This document shows, piece after piece, positions 24,381 through 36,910 of a stretch of 64,000 nt of DNA. The notes under the pieces are model-generated. The model saw only the letters and a program-made list of their open reading frames with translations. It was not told where the DNA came from and did not search any database. The stretch comes from Siniperca chuatsi (lineage: Eukaryota > Chordata > Actinopteri > Centrarchiformes > Sinipercidae): contig NC_058043.1 in assembly GCF_020085105.1 (NCBI RefSeq), positions 16,328,667 through 16,392,666 on the forward strand, read 5' to 3'. Positions within the stretch are counted from its first letter, which is position 1, and the number at the start of each line of letters is the position of its first letter. The position numbers and the translations under genes are program-made.

Positions 24381-25029
24381 ACATTCGAGCAATGTCAGTA
24401 GTTCACTTAAAAGCTTTGCAAATACAAAGGAAGCTGCAAGGAAAATTTAGTTTACATTTATCAATATTACAACTAACATAAATATAACAATATTATAAAA
24501 TAGTAATATTAATTAATCTGAAAAGGGACAAAAAATACTATTAAAATGATAATGGGGTAGGTATTAAATACAAAGTACAGGTGAGTTAAATGTGGCATGA
24601 TAGAGGGAGGGGCAACTAAAAAGGCCTTGTCACCCCACATAGACTAGTATAGTACTGTTTATAGTATAGTACAGTTAAGAAAATAAAACTTACAGCTTTG
24701 ACGGCACAAGGCTTCCATAAGTAAAGAAGATGGTGCCAATTGGGATAAAGAAGTGGCAGATGAACATGTACATGACACATGATTCATTGTTGAACCCTGG
24801 AGCCAGAGTGTAGTAGTCGGGTCCACAAGAGCACTGCAGACCCTCAGGAATGTACCTGTGTGAGAATAGAGTGGGACAGCAGAGAAAATCATTCAGTAAT
24901 GTGCAATGAATGAGCTCTGGGAAGGAAACAGTCTGTAGAGTTTTAGTGTGCAAATGTACTCCACTACACAAGCTCAATCAGTTTTTTAAAATTATTTGCA
25001 TGTGTAAAAGTAGTTTTAAAATAGAAAAT

Positions 25030-25430
25030 ATAGCCGCAAGCGGCAGTTCCGGGGTTCAAGCCAATACAGATCGTTAGAAGTTTAAAGCTTTTGATCTGGA
25101 CCTGGTCAAATGTGGCCTGGACGTGAAAAAGCAGTGAAATCTCCCTTTTTTACATTTTCACAAATAGAATGAAGAAAACAAACAATTTCTGATTCATAGT
25201 CTGATTCGTGTTTTGCCACGCACATTTGCCCTTGTAGCGCCCCCTAGTGGTCGTTTTGAAGGAAACTTTCAGGGCATGTTTCAAGTTCTTCTGTGGACAT
25301 ATCCTGGAAGTTTTGTGATGATTGGCCCAACAGTTGTTGACTTTGGTCTATTTATGAGCTGAGCCACGCCCCTTTTGAAGTTCATTGGTCAATATCTTGA
25401 AAACTAAATAAAGACTTTTCACTTTCACTC
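25030..25430. repeat. Teleost interspersed repeat (tagccgcaagcggc type)
   Basis: Starts with atagccgcaagcggcagttc and ggggttcaagc, and contains cttgtagcgccccctagtgg, ggaagttttgtgatgattgg and gctgagccacgcccc. These phrases are typical of a multi-copy fish repeat. The palindromic gccgcaagcggc opening suggests a DNA transposon end or hairpin. No open frame. Confidence 0.6.
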
Positions 25431-25874
25431 ATTTTGGATGCAGGAAAACTTTTCAGCTACACTTTTCTTGCCTTTACTGTATTTTCATTTCCAATTTTAT
25501 TCAGTACAAATTCTGATTCTCACATGTGTGTTGTAACTATAGCTGCACCCCTGCCCATTTCACCAGCTGTAGAATCATGACTGAAGCAACAGATTTGGAT
25601 GAGGCTAAACATCCCTGGTCTCACTTCTTTTTACTCTGTAGGAAAATCACTTTTAGACAGAACAAGCATTCATACTGTACCACACTGTACTGGGCTGCAG
25701 TTGAAATCTTGATTGACAGCAGAACATCAGAGGGCTACTTTTGTTTTAATTACCATCTGTTCAGACTGTGCTTACAGCTACACCTTCAACACAATATTGT
25801 ACTGTACATTAAAATATTTAGCTATTCCTGCTTTCTCTCTTAATGCAATTATCCAAGTGATACTGCTCACAGTG

Positions 25875-25945
25875 TGAAGTGCTGTGGTGGAACTACATTT
25901 ACTGTATTCAAGTACTGTACTCAAGTACAGTTCTGAGGTACAGCA
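25875..25945. repeat. Fragment of the CAGTGGTGGAA-type hAT-like element
   Basis: gtgctgtggtggaactacat followed by gtactcaagtacagttctga matches the 'aagtaca...gaggtac' ends of the elements at 20967-21854 and 46076-46745. It abuts the Tc1 fragment on its right. Confidence 0.5.
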
Positions 25946-25947
25946 CA

Positions 25948-26390
25948 TACAGTGGTGTGCAAAAGTGTTTGCCCCCCTCCTGATTTCTAATTTTTTTGTC
26001 ATATGTTTGTCACACTTAAATATTTCAGATCATCTCACAAATTTAAATATTAGTCAAAGAGAACACAAGTAAACACAAAATGCAGTTTTTAAATGAAGAT
26101 TGTTATTATTAAGGAAAACAAAATCCTAACCTACATGCCCCTGTGTGAAAAAGGGATTGCCCCCTAAACCTAATAACTGGTTGGGCCACCCTTAGCAGCA
26201 ACAACTGCAATCAAGCGTTTGCGACAACTTGCAACGAGTCTTTTACAGCGCTGTGGAGGAATTTTGGCCCACTCATCTTTGCAGAATTGTTGTAATTCAG
26301 CCACATTGGAGGGTTTTCGAGCATGAACTGCCTTTTTAAGGTGATGTCGCAGCATCTCAAAAGGATTCAGGTCAATTACTTTCATTACCG
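25948..26390 (-). mobile_element. Tc1/mariner transposon fragment with transposase C-terminus
   Basis: The left end acagtggtgtgcaaaagtgt is a Tc1-like terminus. Minus-strand frame 26170-26385 reads DLNPFEMLRHHLKKAVHARK, then LQQFCKDEWAKIPPQRCKRL and ends AAKGGPTSY. DLNPxE includes the last acidic residue of the DDE triad, so this is the C-terminal fifth of a Tc1-family transposase. The remaining part and the other terminal repeat are missing because homology stops near 26388. It is inactive. Confidence 0.9.
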
Positions 26391-27262
26391 GGCTGTGCTT
26401 TGCAAGAGCAAAAGAAGTAATACCTCACACTTCCTTTCACCTCCCGACCATCCCCACCTTAATTACCACCACAGCTGAAGTCAGCAGGAAACAACTACAT
26501 AAGCAGTTTAAAACACAGAATGGTAGTTGTAAGAGTAAATGTTGGCCTTAATGCATTTAAGTATTATGTATTCTGCCCTGGAGCTGCTTACATTTGTTGT
26601 TCCGTGCTATTCCTTCATTTATTTATTAACATTGTGACTGTTTATTCTTATTCAGAGTATGAGATGACTGGAGTCTGTTCAAATCTGCATTTGGTGGACA
26701 AGAAAGGGGCAAGAAATGCTTATTTCTTTGTGCCTTTCAGGGCATCTGTTGATAAGTAGGTTTAGTTTCATTTAAGCCCACCTGCCTTTTGTGTTGCTGG
26801 CATGTTTGGACTGTGGGAGTAAGCTTTAACCATGACCATGATCTTTCCTTAACATTCACCAAGTAGTTTGAGTTGCGGCCATTTGGGTCTTTTCTGAAGG
26901 CAGTGATAAACACTTAACTTGGGTAAACCCAGAGTAAACTGACACAAAAGCAGGAAGATCACACAATCCTTGAACGTTATACAGTTGAACACAAATTACA
27001 GTGAATATCATTTTACCCTATTTTATTTTTTACTTAACTGTTTATTATTTTACTTCCTTTCTTTTTAAATGTGTGCCTTTTCTTTTTTGTTTTTTAAAAC
27101 ATTCCCCTTGTATTTGTTAGTGTATGTATGTATGTATGTTCACATCAGTGTGTAGTTGTTGTAGAAAGAGCTATTCATTTGCTTTTCATTTGAGTTTCGA
27201 TGCAAAAATACAATTTTTACAAGAGTTAAAATAGTTCTGGCTGAAGTGTTTGCTTTTTCCAG

Positions 27263-27315
<53 letters not shown>

Positions 27316-27865
27316 CCTGTGGGTTTTGTGTGTTAAGTTGTATGTAATGAGCCATACTATCATTCTGTTTTGTGAAATGTCATGTTTTTGTGAAATGTTG
27401 TGTTTTGACCCTCAGGGCTACCGTAGATCTGTGGGGTTTAAAAAATAAGAATCAGCAAACAGTATATAGTGTTTGATGGCTACATACAAAAACTCAGTAC
27501 TCTCTAATGATACAAAAAGACTGACGCTAAAGCTCAGAGGTTCCTGGAAGAAAGTCAGCATCTTCACCAGATGATCATGCACAAGACATGGAAGTAAAGG
27601 GGCAGCGATGTTCCTGTATTGCAACATAGAGCTGGTTATCTCCTATTATAGTCCAGTATTACAAGGATAAATGTGAAGAGTGGGCTATTAGTTTAGTCTA
27701 ACGTGCAGGTATATTAGTTATATTCATTGTTAGAGCCTGTGAACGCCCGGCACAAAATCATTCCAAACTCCAACAGATGTGTTATTAACAAAATGTATAC
27801 ATTTAAAAAACATATTGCTGAAAAATGACATGGTGATGTACAAATCAGTATGCAGTGGCAACAGT
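26391..27865. other. Intergenic DNA with simple repeats
   Basis: No exon or transposon is recognised apart from the GTAT/TATG run at 27120-27140 and the GT microsatellite listed separately. Confidence 0.5.
27266..27314. repeat. (GT)n microsatellite, about 24 units
   Basis: An uninterrupted GT run of about 48 bases. It creates a spurious Thr-His frame on the minus strand. It could be length-polymorphic. Confidence 0.95.
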
Positions 27866-27869
27866 CATT

Positions 27870-28140
27870 GTTCACGTCCGTCTCTTTGCTTCACTCCTCA
27901 CTACATCGTGTGTAGTTCCTGCAGGTCTGTGTGATAATTGAGACTGGGTTAATCCAATTATTGTGAGGTCTAATTTGTTGACTACTGCGGAAGATAATGG
28001 GGATTGCGTTCTTCTTTAATTAGACAAGCCAGAACCTATTATCTCAATATTGTTGGCTTGCTGGTAAAAAGTCACCAGGCTCTCTGGTTTTAATTAATAG
28101 GCGTTGATCAACAATCCCAGATATTTCATGAAAAAACACA
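27870..28140. promoter_or_regulatory. Candidate conserved enhancer with Crx/homeodomain-type cores
   Basis: A balanced-composition, repeat-free block holds TAATCC at 27950-27955 (Crx/Otx core) directly followed by CAATTA, a ctttaattagac homeodomain core near 28012 and ttttaattaatagg near 28090. It lies between the opsin cluster and slc6a13. Zebrafish RH2 genes are known to use a distant control region, so a similar role is conceivable, but conservation and activity are unproven. Confidence 0.35.
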
Positions 28141-31100
28141 AGCAGGCTGGACCTGAGTTTCCTTTTGATGCTAAAGGTAATGACTATAGCTAAAAACAGT
28201 GATAATTATATAATATAATCCTAAACCCTGTGTATGATAAAGTTTACCCTTTTTGTCACTCCAGCCCAAGTCACCCCCCTGCCTGACTGGATTCGATTGT
28301 TTTCCTGTCGTTGCTCTTTTCATCTAGTTTTCAAACTGAAAAAAAAGGCAGCTATCCACCAATATCAGTTTCTGTATACATTTGAGATGTGAAATAGGCT
28401 ATGCAAGCGCAGAATCACACTTCACTTTATATGGTATATTTGCTTAAATACTTGCAAAGGGGTTCAGAAGTTTAGAGAGGTGACGAGTCAGGCTCTCTGT
28501 CCAGTTGTTGCGAACTGGTCAATACATATCTGACTGGGTTGAATCAGTGCTTAAGTACTTGTTTCCAGACTCAAATCTTGAAGGAAAAACATGCTGCTGA
28601 GATGTAGTTTAATGGTTTCTGGTAACTCTTACCAAATGTCTAATCAAATTGTATAAAGTACAGTAATTGCTCGTAGCCTGCATTATTGCCTTGAGAAAGA
28701 AAATACAGTGTCATGCTACCAATTAACTGATAGATTAATTCATTTTTACAGCTCTTCTTTACAGCATTCAATCCTGCAAGTATTTTAACATCTGCCCGTT
28801 CATTTGAGAGTTAAGCAGGTTGTTCAGTTGGATATACATAAAATATTCTGTCCATTCCCACAGTGTGTGTGGAGCCATCTTTGACTTATTGAAACTAAAC
28901 AGAAACTTTTGGCTGCCTCACACTGCAGGCGCCCTAATACCAATTTAAACAAACTAGATTACTGGCTGGAGCCATTCTGGCTTGTAATGAACAATGCTTG
29001 GCAATAAAGAGAGCTTATTTCATTAGAGATTCAAAATCTCATTATGTTAAACTTTGAGGATAAAGCCCTGCGACTGATAGAACCACTTTATGTTCCCCTA
29101 AATCCATGAACCTTAGTTTGGGCCCTTGGCATACAGTAGCAACTAGTGGCCTATTTGTGAATGAAACCATTGGACTATATAACTTTCTTCACAAGCACGA
29201 ATGTACATGCCGTGTACATACATGCATTGTTTAGTTAGAACTTAATACTTTAATCAAATACTGTTGCAGTTATTGTGCGCTAAGTACAACTAATTTAAAC
29301 TTCCAAATACTGTTGACAACAGTACTGATTCAAATGTTTGGAGAAGTTTCAAAATTAGAAGAAAATTATTTAATTATGAAATTAGAGTTAATTGGATCAT
29401 TTTGATTAGTTATATGTGGTAACAGTTACTAAATTATTTATTTCATCAGTATAAACATGAGTATATAATGTCATAATGTAGTACAATGGAATCAAATGAT
29501 CCATAGAATTCAATGGATTTTATGTCTCATAAACAGTGTGTTATCATCATAAGCTTACGTATATGTATTCAGTATGCCATACTGAGCATTTAGAAATGTG
29601 AATATAGTATGTATATATCATGGCTCAGTGATAAATACATTGGTAAAATGGGCTCTATTATAAAGCTCTTTAATGCTCATACACTGTAAACGTCATCATA
29701 ACATGCTTCTATACAGTTGATCAGAGTGCAATAGTGCAATTTTGAAATTCAAATTGTGTTTGTACTAATCAAACTAATCACAGTGGTTGAGATATAAATA
29801 CAATGGATGTCTATGGCATTTTTCAATCCTGCACATTACTGAAGAAGCAGATTGCTTGGCCTGCAGCAGGTGAGGTGCAGTTTGGTTTATCTAGCAGCTG
29901 CTGTTGCCAATGCATCAGTGTCCAATCATGTCACATCACAGAGAGTTAAAAATCTTTCTATCAAATCAATCAAATGTGTAATACATCAGATTCATGTAAA
30001 CAGATCATATAAAAGAGATTTGCAGTTCTGAAAATATATTTTCAGAAACTTTTATTTAAGGAGTTGGACTACAATGCTTAGTTTGCTAGGAAGTTATTTG
30101 GGCTACAAATGTATAATAATGATTTGTGACGGTATTTATTGTTGTAATACACAAGTAATACTTGCAGTATTGTTTGACAGTGTGACTCTTAACAGGTGAG
30201 ATAAGGAGTGAGTTCAGGATTGCCTGTAATTTTAAATTGTAGTCACATTTGATATGATGTAAAAAAACAAAAAAACAATGTTGTGTGTGTAATGCCTTAT
30301 GATTCAACTTAATCTCTCCTCTTACTGCTATTTGCTGTGTTTTCCCAGCCCCCTGGTATAACATGGCCATTTGAGACTATGACTGATTAAGAAGATTTCT
30401 ATATTGGGGGGGGGGTTCAAAAGAATTTAATAAAAGCAGTTCTACACTTATTAACCTACATATAAAGAGTATCCCCACATACTGCAGTTGGTTTGGCTTA
30501 GTGGTGAGTTTTAGGTAATTGAAATATATAGTGCTGTATTCTAATTTACAAGAAAATTGTGCAAATTGACACTAGATGAGAAAGTGATCTGATGTGCAAT
30601 GTCTGATATGATAATGCCACCATGTATGGTAATGCCCTGGATGTACAAACAGGAAACCATCTGTTACACGGCTTTCATAAGTATGCCAATTCCCACAAGT
30701 GGGATTTCCAGACCAAGGAGCTTGTGTTCATCTGCTTAGCATCCAAAAATTGTCACTAGCAAGCTGTTACACGAGAGAGGTTTGACCCTTTCTAATCTTC
30801 AATCCTCACAAATTGGATTCACACCTTGTACCCAATTCAGAGGTGTTGAGCAGGTTGTCTGGGAGTCAGGGTGCACGTTAGAGGTGACACCTGTCATCCT
30901 CAATTCACGTTGTCTTCAAAAGTGATTACAGCAGCCACACACTGGCTGCAGAGGTCAAAGACCTCTAGTTTTTAAATTTATGATGAGATTTTTCTGTTTA
31001 GGAGGCACTATAGAGGCCCTAATAAATCACAACACAATAATAGTTTATATAGCTTCTCTGTCTTTATGATTTAACACATGTTTGTCTAATTATGTAGATG

Positions 31101-32704
31101 TAATTGTACATACTGAAAACAACCTGAATTGTGATTGTTTTAATTGTGTCTAAATAGATAGATAGATGCTGTGTGTGTGATAGATGCTGTAGATAGATAT
31201 ATGCTACTATACATTATAACATTATAAATATATGTTCCATTAACTTTCTCATACTAAATAAAGAAAATGTTTTATTTTGCTCATTATGTTTAACCTAGAA
31301 AATCCAGTCCAATTTAATGAGAACATTTAATTGAATCATATCATTGCCATGTATTTGCTTGAATTTGTGACCTGCCAAGCATTAAACAATCAAACCTACA
31401 GCAACAAAAGAATAAACGTATTTGCAATCATATATAATTAAAAAAATGATACCAAGATTTTTGTACAACTACAATAACTTATACGAGGCATTAAAACCTG
31501 TTTTAACAAGGTTGAAAGGTCAGAGTGGTGGTTTGCTTATGTGGAGTATCTGGTACAACAAGGCTGTGAGAGCTGAGCTCTAAATGAGATTGATATAGAA
31601 GCTTAGAGCTACTCATGAGCCGGAGGCAGGTGAGAAGTCTAAAAAAGCTTAGATCAAAAGGGTGCCTACCTTGTGCCCAAAGTCACATGTAAACAACAGG
31701 GATTATCTTTCTGCTTTACAGCTATGCAAGTTCTTAACACACTCCTTTGGAGGTTAAGCATGTTGAAAGTGTAACAGGAAGTGCTGCAACTGTAGCTAAT
31801 CTGTTAGTAGGTCAAGAAGACACATTATGGTCAAGAAGACACATTATGACTGGTCTATTGTACCACATTAGTGTCAGCCAATAAAAACACACACAAATGT
31901 TACAGAGCACACTGACTGAATGGTTTTATATGACATGGAACAAACACTACAAAAACTACTACTGACATATCAGTATCAGGTGTTATATTCATATTCAGTA
32001 TAAGGCAACATTAACTGTAGACCTTCTAAGTAACAGCCTCCTCACGCCACCCACCTTACTTGTTGGGGATTCAAATGCTGAAGTCTAACTTATTTGAATA
32101 AAACTTCTGAATGTTCTCATCATATGCACAGTTTTGTATCTGAATTTCTGGGGGAGAAAGCAATACGCGATGTTATGAAGTGAGGTGCAGAAATCCCAAC
32201 CCTATCTCAGTTATCTATAACATTTATATGCATATACATTTCTAGGAAGCAGGGTTGCAAATCCTATTTTACTGTGTGTGTATTCTCAGTGGGTTCAAGG
32301 AAGTCCGGTAACAGGTTAATACAGCTAAACCAAATATATAGTGAATACTTAACACACCTGGAGAGTAGGCTCCATGATAAACTGTTGAGTCCTCTAAAAA
32401 TATAGTCAAAAAACTGAGCTTAAAATTAAAATATATGCAGTACGTTAGTGACCAGTGCATTTCTAATATCTGTCCTGAGTAGAGCTGAAGCATTTAGTGG
32501 ATTAGTTGATCGTCTGGAAACTAATAAGTAACTGTTTTAATAATCATTCTAATAATTTTTTAAGCAAAACATTGATTGTTTGCTTGGTTGGTTGTAAAGT
32601 GATTCTGACAAGGGATTCATTCATTACGAGATGAAGATGTGCTATAGAGTTCTTGTTGAAAACTATGTTTCAATATTAAAATTATGAAGAACTTCCTGTT
32701 AAAG
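28141..32704. other. Repeat-poor AT-rich stretch with possible further conserved blocks
   Basis: In contrast to its flanks I recognise almost no transposons here. There are only short GATA/TAGA and poly-G (30405-30415) tracts. Segments around 28900-29060, 30795-30965 and 31560-31740 look complex rather than degraded; the last contains cagggattatctttc with a GGATTA core. I see no coding exon. Confidence 0.4.
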
Positions 32705-33025
32705 TTGTCATGTCCTGCTCTGCCTCTTAGTTTTGGTTTTCCTCAGTTTCATGTTTTATATCGATGTTTCCTGTTTTATTTTTAAATATTCTCCCTCCCT
32801 CGTGTGTCTTGTAGTTTTGCTTTCTGTCTGATTGCTTGCCCTTATTGATTTCACCTGTGTCTCGTTGTTTCCCCTACCTGAGTGTATTTAGTCTGTTCTT
32901 CGTGTGCTCTGTGTCAGATCGTCTTTGTACCTGGTGAAATTATCATTGTTACCACTGAAATTATGCTGTCTGCCTCGGCTGTCTGCGTTTGGGTCTTTTC
33001 CCTGTTCCCTGCTTGACACACTGCA
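32705..33025 (-). repeat. Unclassified interspersed repeat, copy 2 of 3 (reversed)
   Basis: Read in reverse it has the same phrase order as 22895-23355: the end gtctgcgtttgggtcttttc is the complement of a 'gaccc-aacgcaga' opening, then cacctgtgtctcgttgtttc and cttgtagttttgctttctgt. It lacks coding content. Confidence 0.6.
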
Positions 33026-33349
33026 ACAAAAGTAGTAGTATAACTATTAAAAACATTTCCATAACATCTCATTACATCCCCCATGTCCCAAAGTTCTGAT
33101 AATTATATTCTATAATATATTACAGGGAAATCTCCAACATTCATAGAATAATTCATAAACATAATAATAGTTATAATAATAGTTAGGCCTAATGTTTTGA
33201 CCATGACTAAATATTTATACAAGGTCAAATATTTGCATTATTACAGAGAGACAATGTGTATCTGATTAGCATACATCCTATTATAGTTTAATAATCATGT
33301 ACCATGTTCATTGTATCAAATACATGAGAAACACTGCATTTGCTTGTGA

Positions 33350-33771
33350 AGCACCCTCTGGTGGTCTATTTTCTACTGCTCAGCACAGTTAAATCTCAGC
33401 AAATAGTAGAATACACTCACTTGCCAGTTTATTAGGTACACTGAGCTAAAATTAATTAACTATTGCAACAGCCCTGCAACGGCTGTCTGCGTTTGTGAAG
33501 ATTAGAATTCAGTTTTTCTTGAAATTGTTTTAGAGATGTGTTTGTTCAACTTTACTGCACAATTGGAGACTGTTGTTTGTGGTGCTGTTGAATTGTTTTG
33601 TGTTATACTCAAATGTGTTTCTAATATTTTGTCCACCCAATTGATACAGATGTGTGTGGACAAAATATTAAACCAAAGCACAAGCTTCACGACACCTTCT
33701 GTAGTAGTGAGTAATTTGACAATTTAGCCAGCAGATGTCACCTTCCGCTGGACTGAAGAAGCAGCGCTACT
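33350..33771. repeat. Repeat copy related to 35190-35760
   Basis: caccctctggtggtctattt then tactgctcagcacagttaaa recurs at 35199-35250 with a few changes. The pair gccagcagatgtcaccttcc (33728) and tcagcagatgtcctactgtc (35719) recurs at a similar distance. The two regions look like diverged copies of one non-autonomous element. The right edge of this copy is broken by an L1 insertion. Confidence 0.45.
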
Positions 33772-33786
33772 ACTTCCTCTATCTCT

Positions 33787-34703
33787 GAAATCTTTATTTT
33801 ATAAAGATTGAATGGAGAAAGGAGTTTGGGCTAAAGTACATTTGATGGATGAAGATGGTAATATTTTAAGTTATACTGACTAATAAAATTCAATTTGGAT
33901 TGCTCATATAGACAATATTCTTTAGTAGTCAAAGCTATTCCTGTGGTTGATTAAAGGAATATTACAATATTATTCTGTAATAACTACATCTGCTATTCTG
34001 TTTATTGACAATTACAATGTCTTAGATAATAACAAATTTTTGAGATCACTAATTACAAAATAATGTTTTCCTCTTCCTGTTAAAAGAAACGTTATATTTC
34101 AAAGGTTTTCAAGAGTGGATGCTATCAAAGTTAGAACCATCTGTCATTTCCTTTGTTACCTAAAATGAAGGAAGTTCATTTCAAAACAATTAATGATGTT
34201 TATCTATGCTGTGAATTCTTAAGAGTAAGGTTTAATTTGTCAAAAAGATATTGAATCTCAGGAACATCTTTTCTATACCTGTAATATTGTTAAGCTTTAT
34301 TGGGGCAGAATGCATGGGTGATTCATTACAAATAATGTAATACCTGTTTTTGAATATCATATTGTTAAGTTTGGTGTTTTTATGCAAAACAAAGAATGTT
34401 GAATTTTTGTGTAATAATATTTTGATGATGGGTAAATTTTATATGCGCAAATGTAGATTTTTAAATGTAGAATTTGCTCCAACTTTTGTGGCATTTAAAA
34501 ATGACTTGAAAATCTTCTTTCAATCCTTAAAAAAATGGAAAAGAGGAGTGCCTTAAGACTCACTGAATTACTTGCATTTTTCTTTTTTCCTTTTCTTTTC
34601 TCTTCTCATTGTTAAAGTGTGCTGCTTGGAATTATTGTTAGGTGTGTTCAACAATGATAATGCCTGTTTGTTATTTGAAGATGTTTAATAAAGGTTTAAA
34701 AAA
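33787..34703 (+). mobile_element. 5'-truncated L1-like LINE with 15-bp target-site duplication
   Basis: A perfect 15-base direct repeat acttcctctatctct flanks the insert (33772-33786 and 34704-34718). The right end has aataaaggtttaaaaaaa, a signal plus A tail. The last frame (34350-34556) reads FLCNNILMMGKFYMRKCRFL and later FKNDLKIFF, in the style of the C-terminus of L1-type ORF2. The rest is broken. Classification as L1 rests on this short C-terminus and the poly-A tail. Confidence 0.8.
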
Positions 34704-35189
34704 ACTTCCTCTATCTCTAACTTTAGCACATTAGCATCCACATCAGCTACAAAAATGTAAAGTTCTGACTGTTCCAATAGACCTAATTCATGAGAATGTT
34801 TTTATTATGTTTTATTTATACAGGAATCCAGTCATATTTACATATTATTTGTCACAATTTTTCCTCCTTTTTTAATCTTTCCCCTAAAAATAAAATTTGT
34901 AAATCAAAACTAACGTAATAGTTAATAGAGATAGAAAGAAAAATAATACATTCAGAAAACAAACGTGAGCTTTAACCGCAAGATGATGACAGGTAACACA
35001 AGCATTGTAACAGTAGTTGGATTAGTGGATTCACTTCGGGTGTGTGGATAAAAGATAAATACCCTGCAGTGACCAAACAAGATGAACCCCTGAGTACTAT
35101 CAGACAGTGTTCCCCAACTATAAAAATGTGAAATCACAGGGCTCTACATAATATGGGAGTGTGACCTGACCATGACTGGATGTTTGCGT

Positions 35190-35760
35190 TTGCTGCTGAA
35201 ACGCCCTCTGGTGGTCCATTATATACTGCTCAGCACAGTTCAATCTCAGCAAATAAATGCTGCTGGTTGCGTAGAAATGGGGTTTGTATGTTGGGGTAAC
35301 AGCATTACTGCCAGTAATAGGAATATCATTAATATGTTATGTTATTGGTGTTACTCCTGATTTATTAGGAGGAGAGTTCAAACCATACTGTTAAATGAAC
35401 AGTAAATTATGCTTTTAGAAGCTAATTTGAGCCCACAGCTAGTTAATGTTAGTATTGTAGTGGTATTTTGTTGTTTGTTGTTTTGTTTTCTATCTAGGGA
35501 TTAATGATCTATGTATAAATATTTGCATAAAATTATCCTTAATTATTAGCCTATACCTTAGCAGAAGTTCCTGATGTTACTATGACTTTTTTTTTAATCA
35601 GTTAAATGTTTTAACACATCAGAGTTGTTAAAGCGATCACCATTCAACACTCAGAAATCAAAAAACCATAGCTCCAGCTTCATGGCCCCTCCTGTAACTG
35701 TGTGTATGTGAAAGTTCAGTCAGCAGATGTCCTACTGTCAACTTCCACAAGACTAAAGTT
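35190..35760. repeat. Repeat copy related to 33350-33771
   Basis: Shares cgccctctggtggtcc, tactgctcagcacagttcaa and tcagcagatgtc phrases with 33350-33771 at similar spacing. No coding capacity. Edges uncertain. Confidence 0.4.
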
Positions 35761-36514
35761 CATAAAACATATTAGGCTACAATATATTCAGTATTCACAG
35801 ACAGGAAGAAAATGTTACAGTGACACATTGTGCAGGAACATGGACATATTACTGCAACTAAGGAGCACAGGTCAGAGACCATATTGCTGCAGGCTATACA
35901 GTGTTTTTGAAGCAGCACTTTTTAAACAGAGATCTGCAGCGCCTCCCAGAGGCCAAACCTTGGAATAGGTGTTGACCAGTATCAAGGGGTCAGATATGTA
36001 TGTGTTTCTTGTATTACTTACAAGGTACAGTAAGAAAACAGGAGCTGTGGAAAAATGCTCATAAACTTATAAATTAGTTGTGATATAATTTATTTGAAAA
36101 TTACAATATACTTTACAAAAACCGCCAGGGTACATTTGGAAAAATGGTTTTAGGCAAATTACACTGTAAGATGTTTTGAAATATGGAGCGCCTGGGGTAT
36201 GGGGGAAAAGAACAGGAGGTGTGGGGGAAAGTTTAAAAAAAAAACAAGGCTACTTACTAAAAATACTGGGGTATAATGTAATGTATAAATGTAGTTTTGG
36301 GATAGGAAGATAGGGAAAAAGAAGATGCTTAGTTATTAGGTAAGTAGACCTACAGGTAACAGCTGAACAGAAAATCAGGTGTCCGTCTGATGTTAAAATG
36401 TCACAGTGGATATTCATAAACAATAAAGGAGCCAATCTACATGTTTACTCCATAAAATAAAGATAATGAAATAATAATAAAGTCACACACACATGTTAGC
36501 AAGTTAAAATAAAA
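35761..36514. other. Intergenic DNA, nothing firm
   Basis: No recognised exon, RNA gene or transposon. The phrase gcagcgcctcccagagg near 35937 looks like a repeat edge. Confidence 0.4.
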
Positions 36515-36910
36515 TCATAAGAAAGCCATTTGACAAAAGGGGGTTTTCAGAAGCTCAGAGAAGATATTGACTGGGTCAATATCACTATACAAGTCTGGGT
36601 TCATCACACAGGTCATTATTGAGGTGCCCTCACAGCAAATGCTCGGTCCCCTAGTGGTTTGAACGAAGCTATGAAAACAGCCAACAGGTTTCTGCCGGAG
36701 GACCTCACACCGGGTGCAGGTTGAGAGATAATCTGGGGCCAGGCCGTGTAGTGATTTAAACATAATGGGTAAATCAATTCTAAAACACACTGGCAGCCGG
36801 TTTAAGGACGTTAAAAGGTCATTTGCTCTGTTTTCATAGTTTATGAAAGAGTCTAGCTTCTGCATTTGACAATATATAATGCAACATATGACATCTTGGA
36901 CTTTCTCCAT
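36515..36910 (-). mobile_element. LINE reverse-transcriptase C-terminal relic (L2-like)
   Basis: The minus-strand frame contains LLTSLNRLPVCFRIDLPIMF and then KSLHGLAPDYLS. This is the 'LHWLPVxxRIxFK...KxLxGLAPxYL' signature that ends fish L2-type reverse transcriptases, here with small changes. Only this short piece survives. Confidence 0.7.

Larger units (their letters stand above)
23478..24855 (-). pseudogene. RH2 opsin pseudogene 3 (RH2B-like relic: exons 3 and 4 only)
   Basis: Exon 3 (24694-24855, 162 bp) reads [20 protein letters not shown], then [18 protein letters not shown] and FFTYGSLV. It lacks four bases (ctga) before its end, which shifts the frame, although the GT donor and AG acceptor remain. 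A piece of exon 4 (about 23478-23567) reads [20 protein letters not shown] and MVSGFLVA before homology stops. Exons 1, 2 and 5 and the rest of exon 4 are absent. More than 1.1 kb of foreign or degraded DNA separates the two exons. The wording GLQ...GFNNES and [13 protein letters not shown] is closer to what I recall of RH2B than to the intact RH2A-like gene, which reads GMQ...GYNNES and [13 protein letters not shown]. The paralogue assignment is inference. Confidence 0.85.

Noticed and set aside
26170-26385. Minus-strand frame as a possible short gene
   Set aside because: It is the C-terminus of a Tc1 transposase within a truncated transposon.
27140-27355. Thr-His repeat protein on the minus strand
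   Set aside because: Produced by a GT microsatellite.
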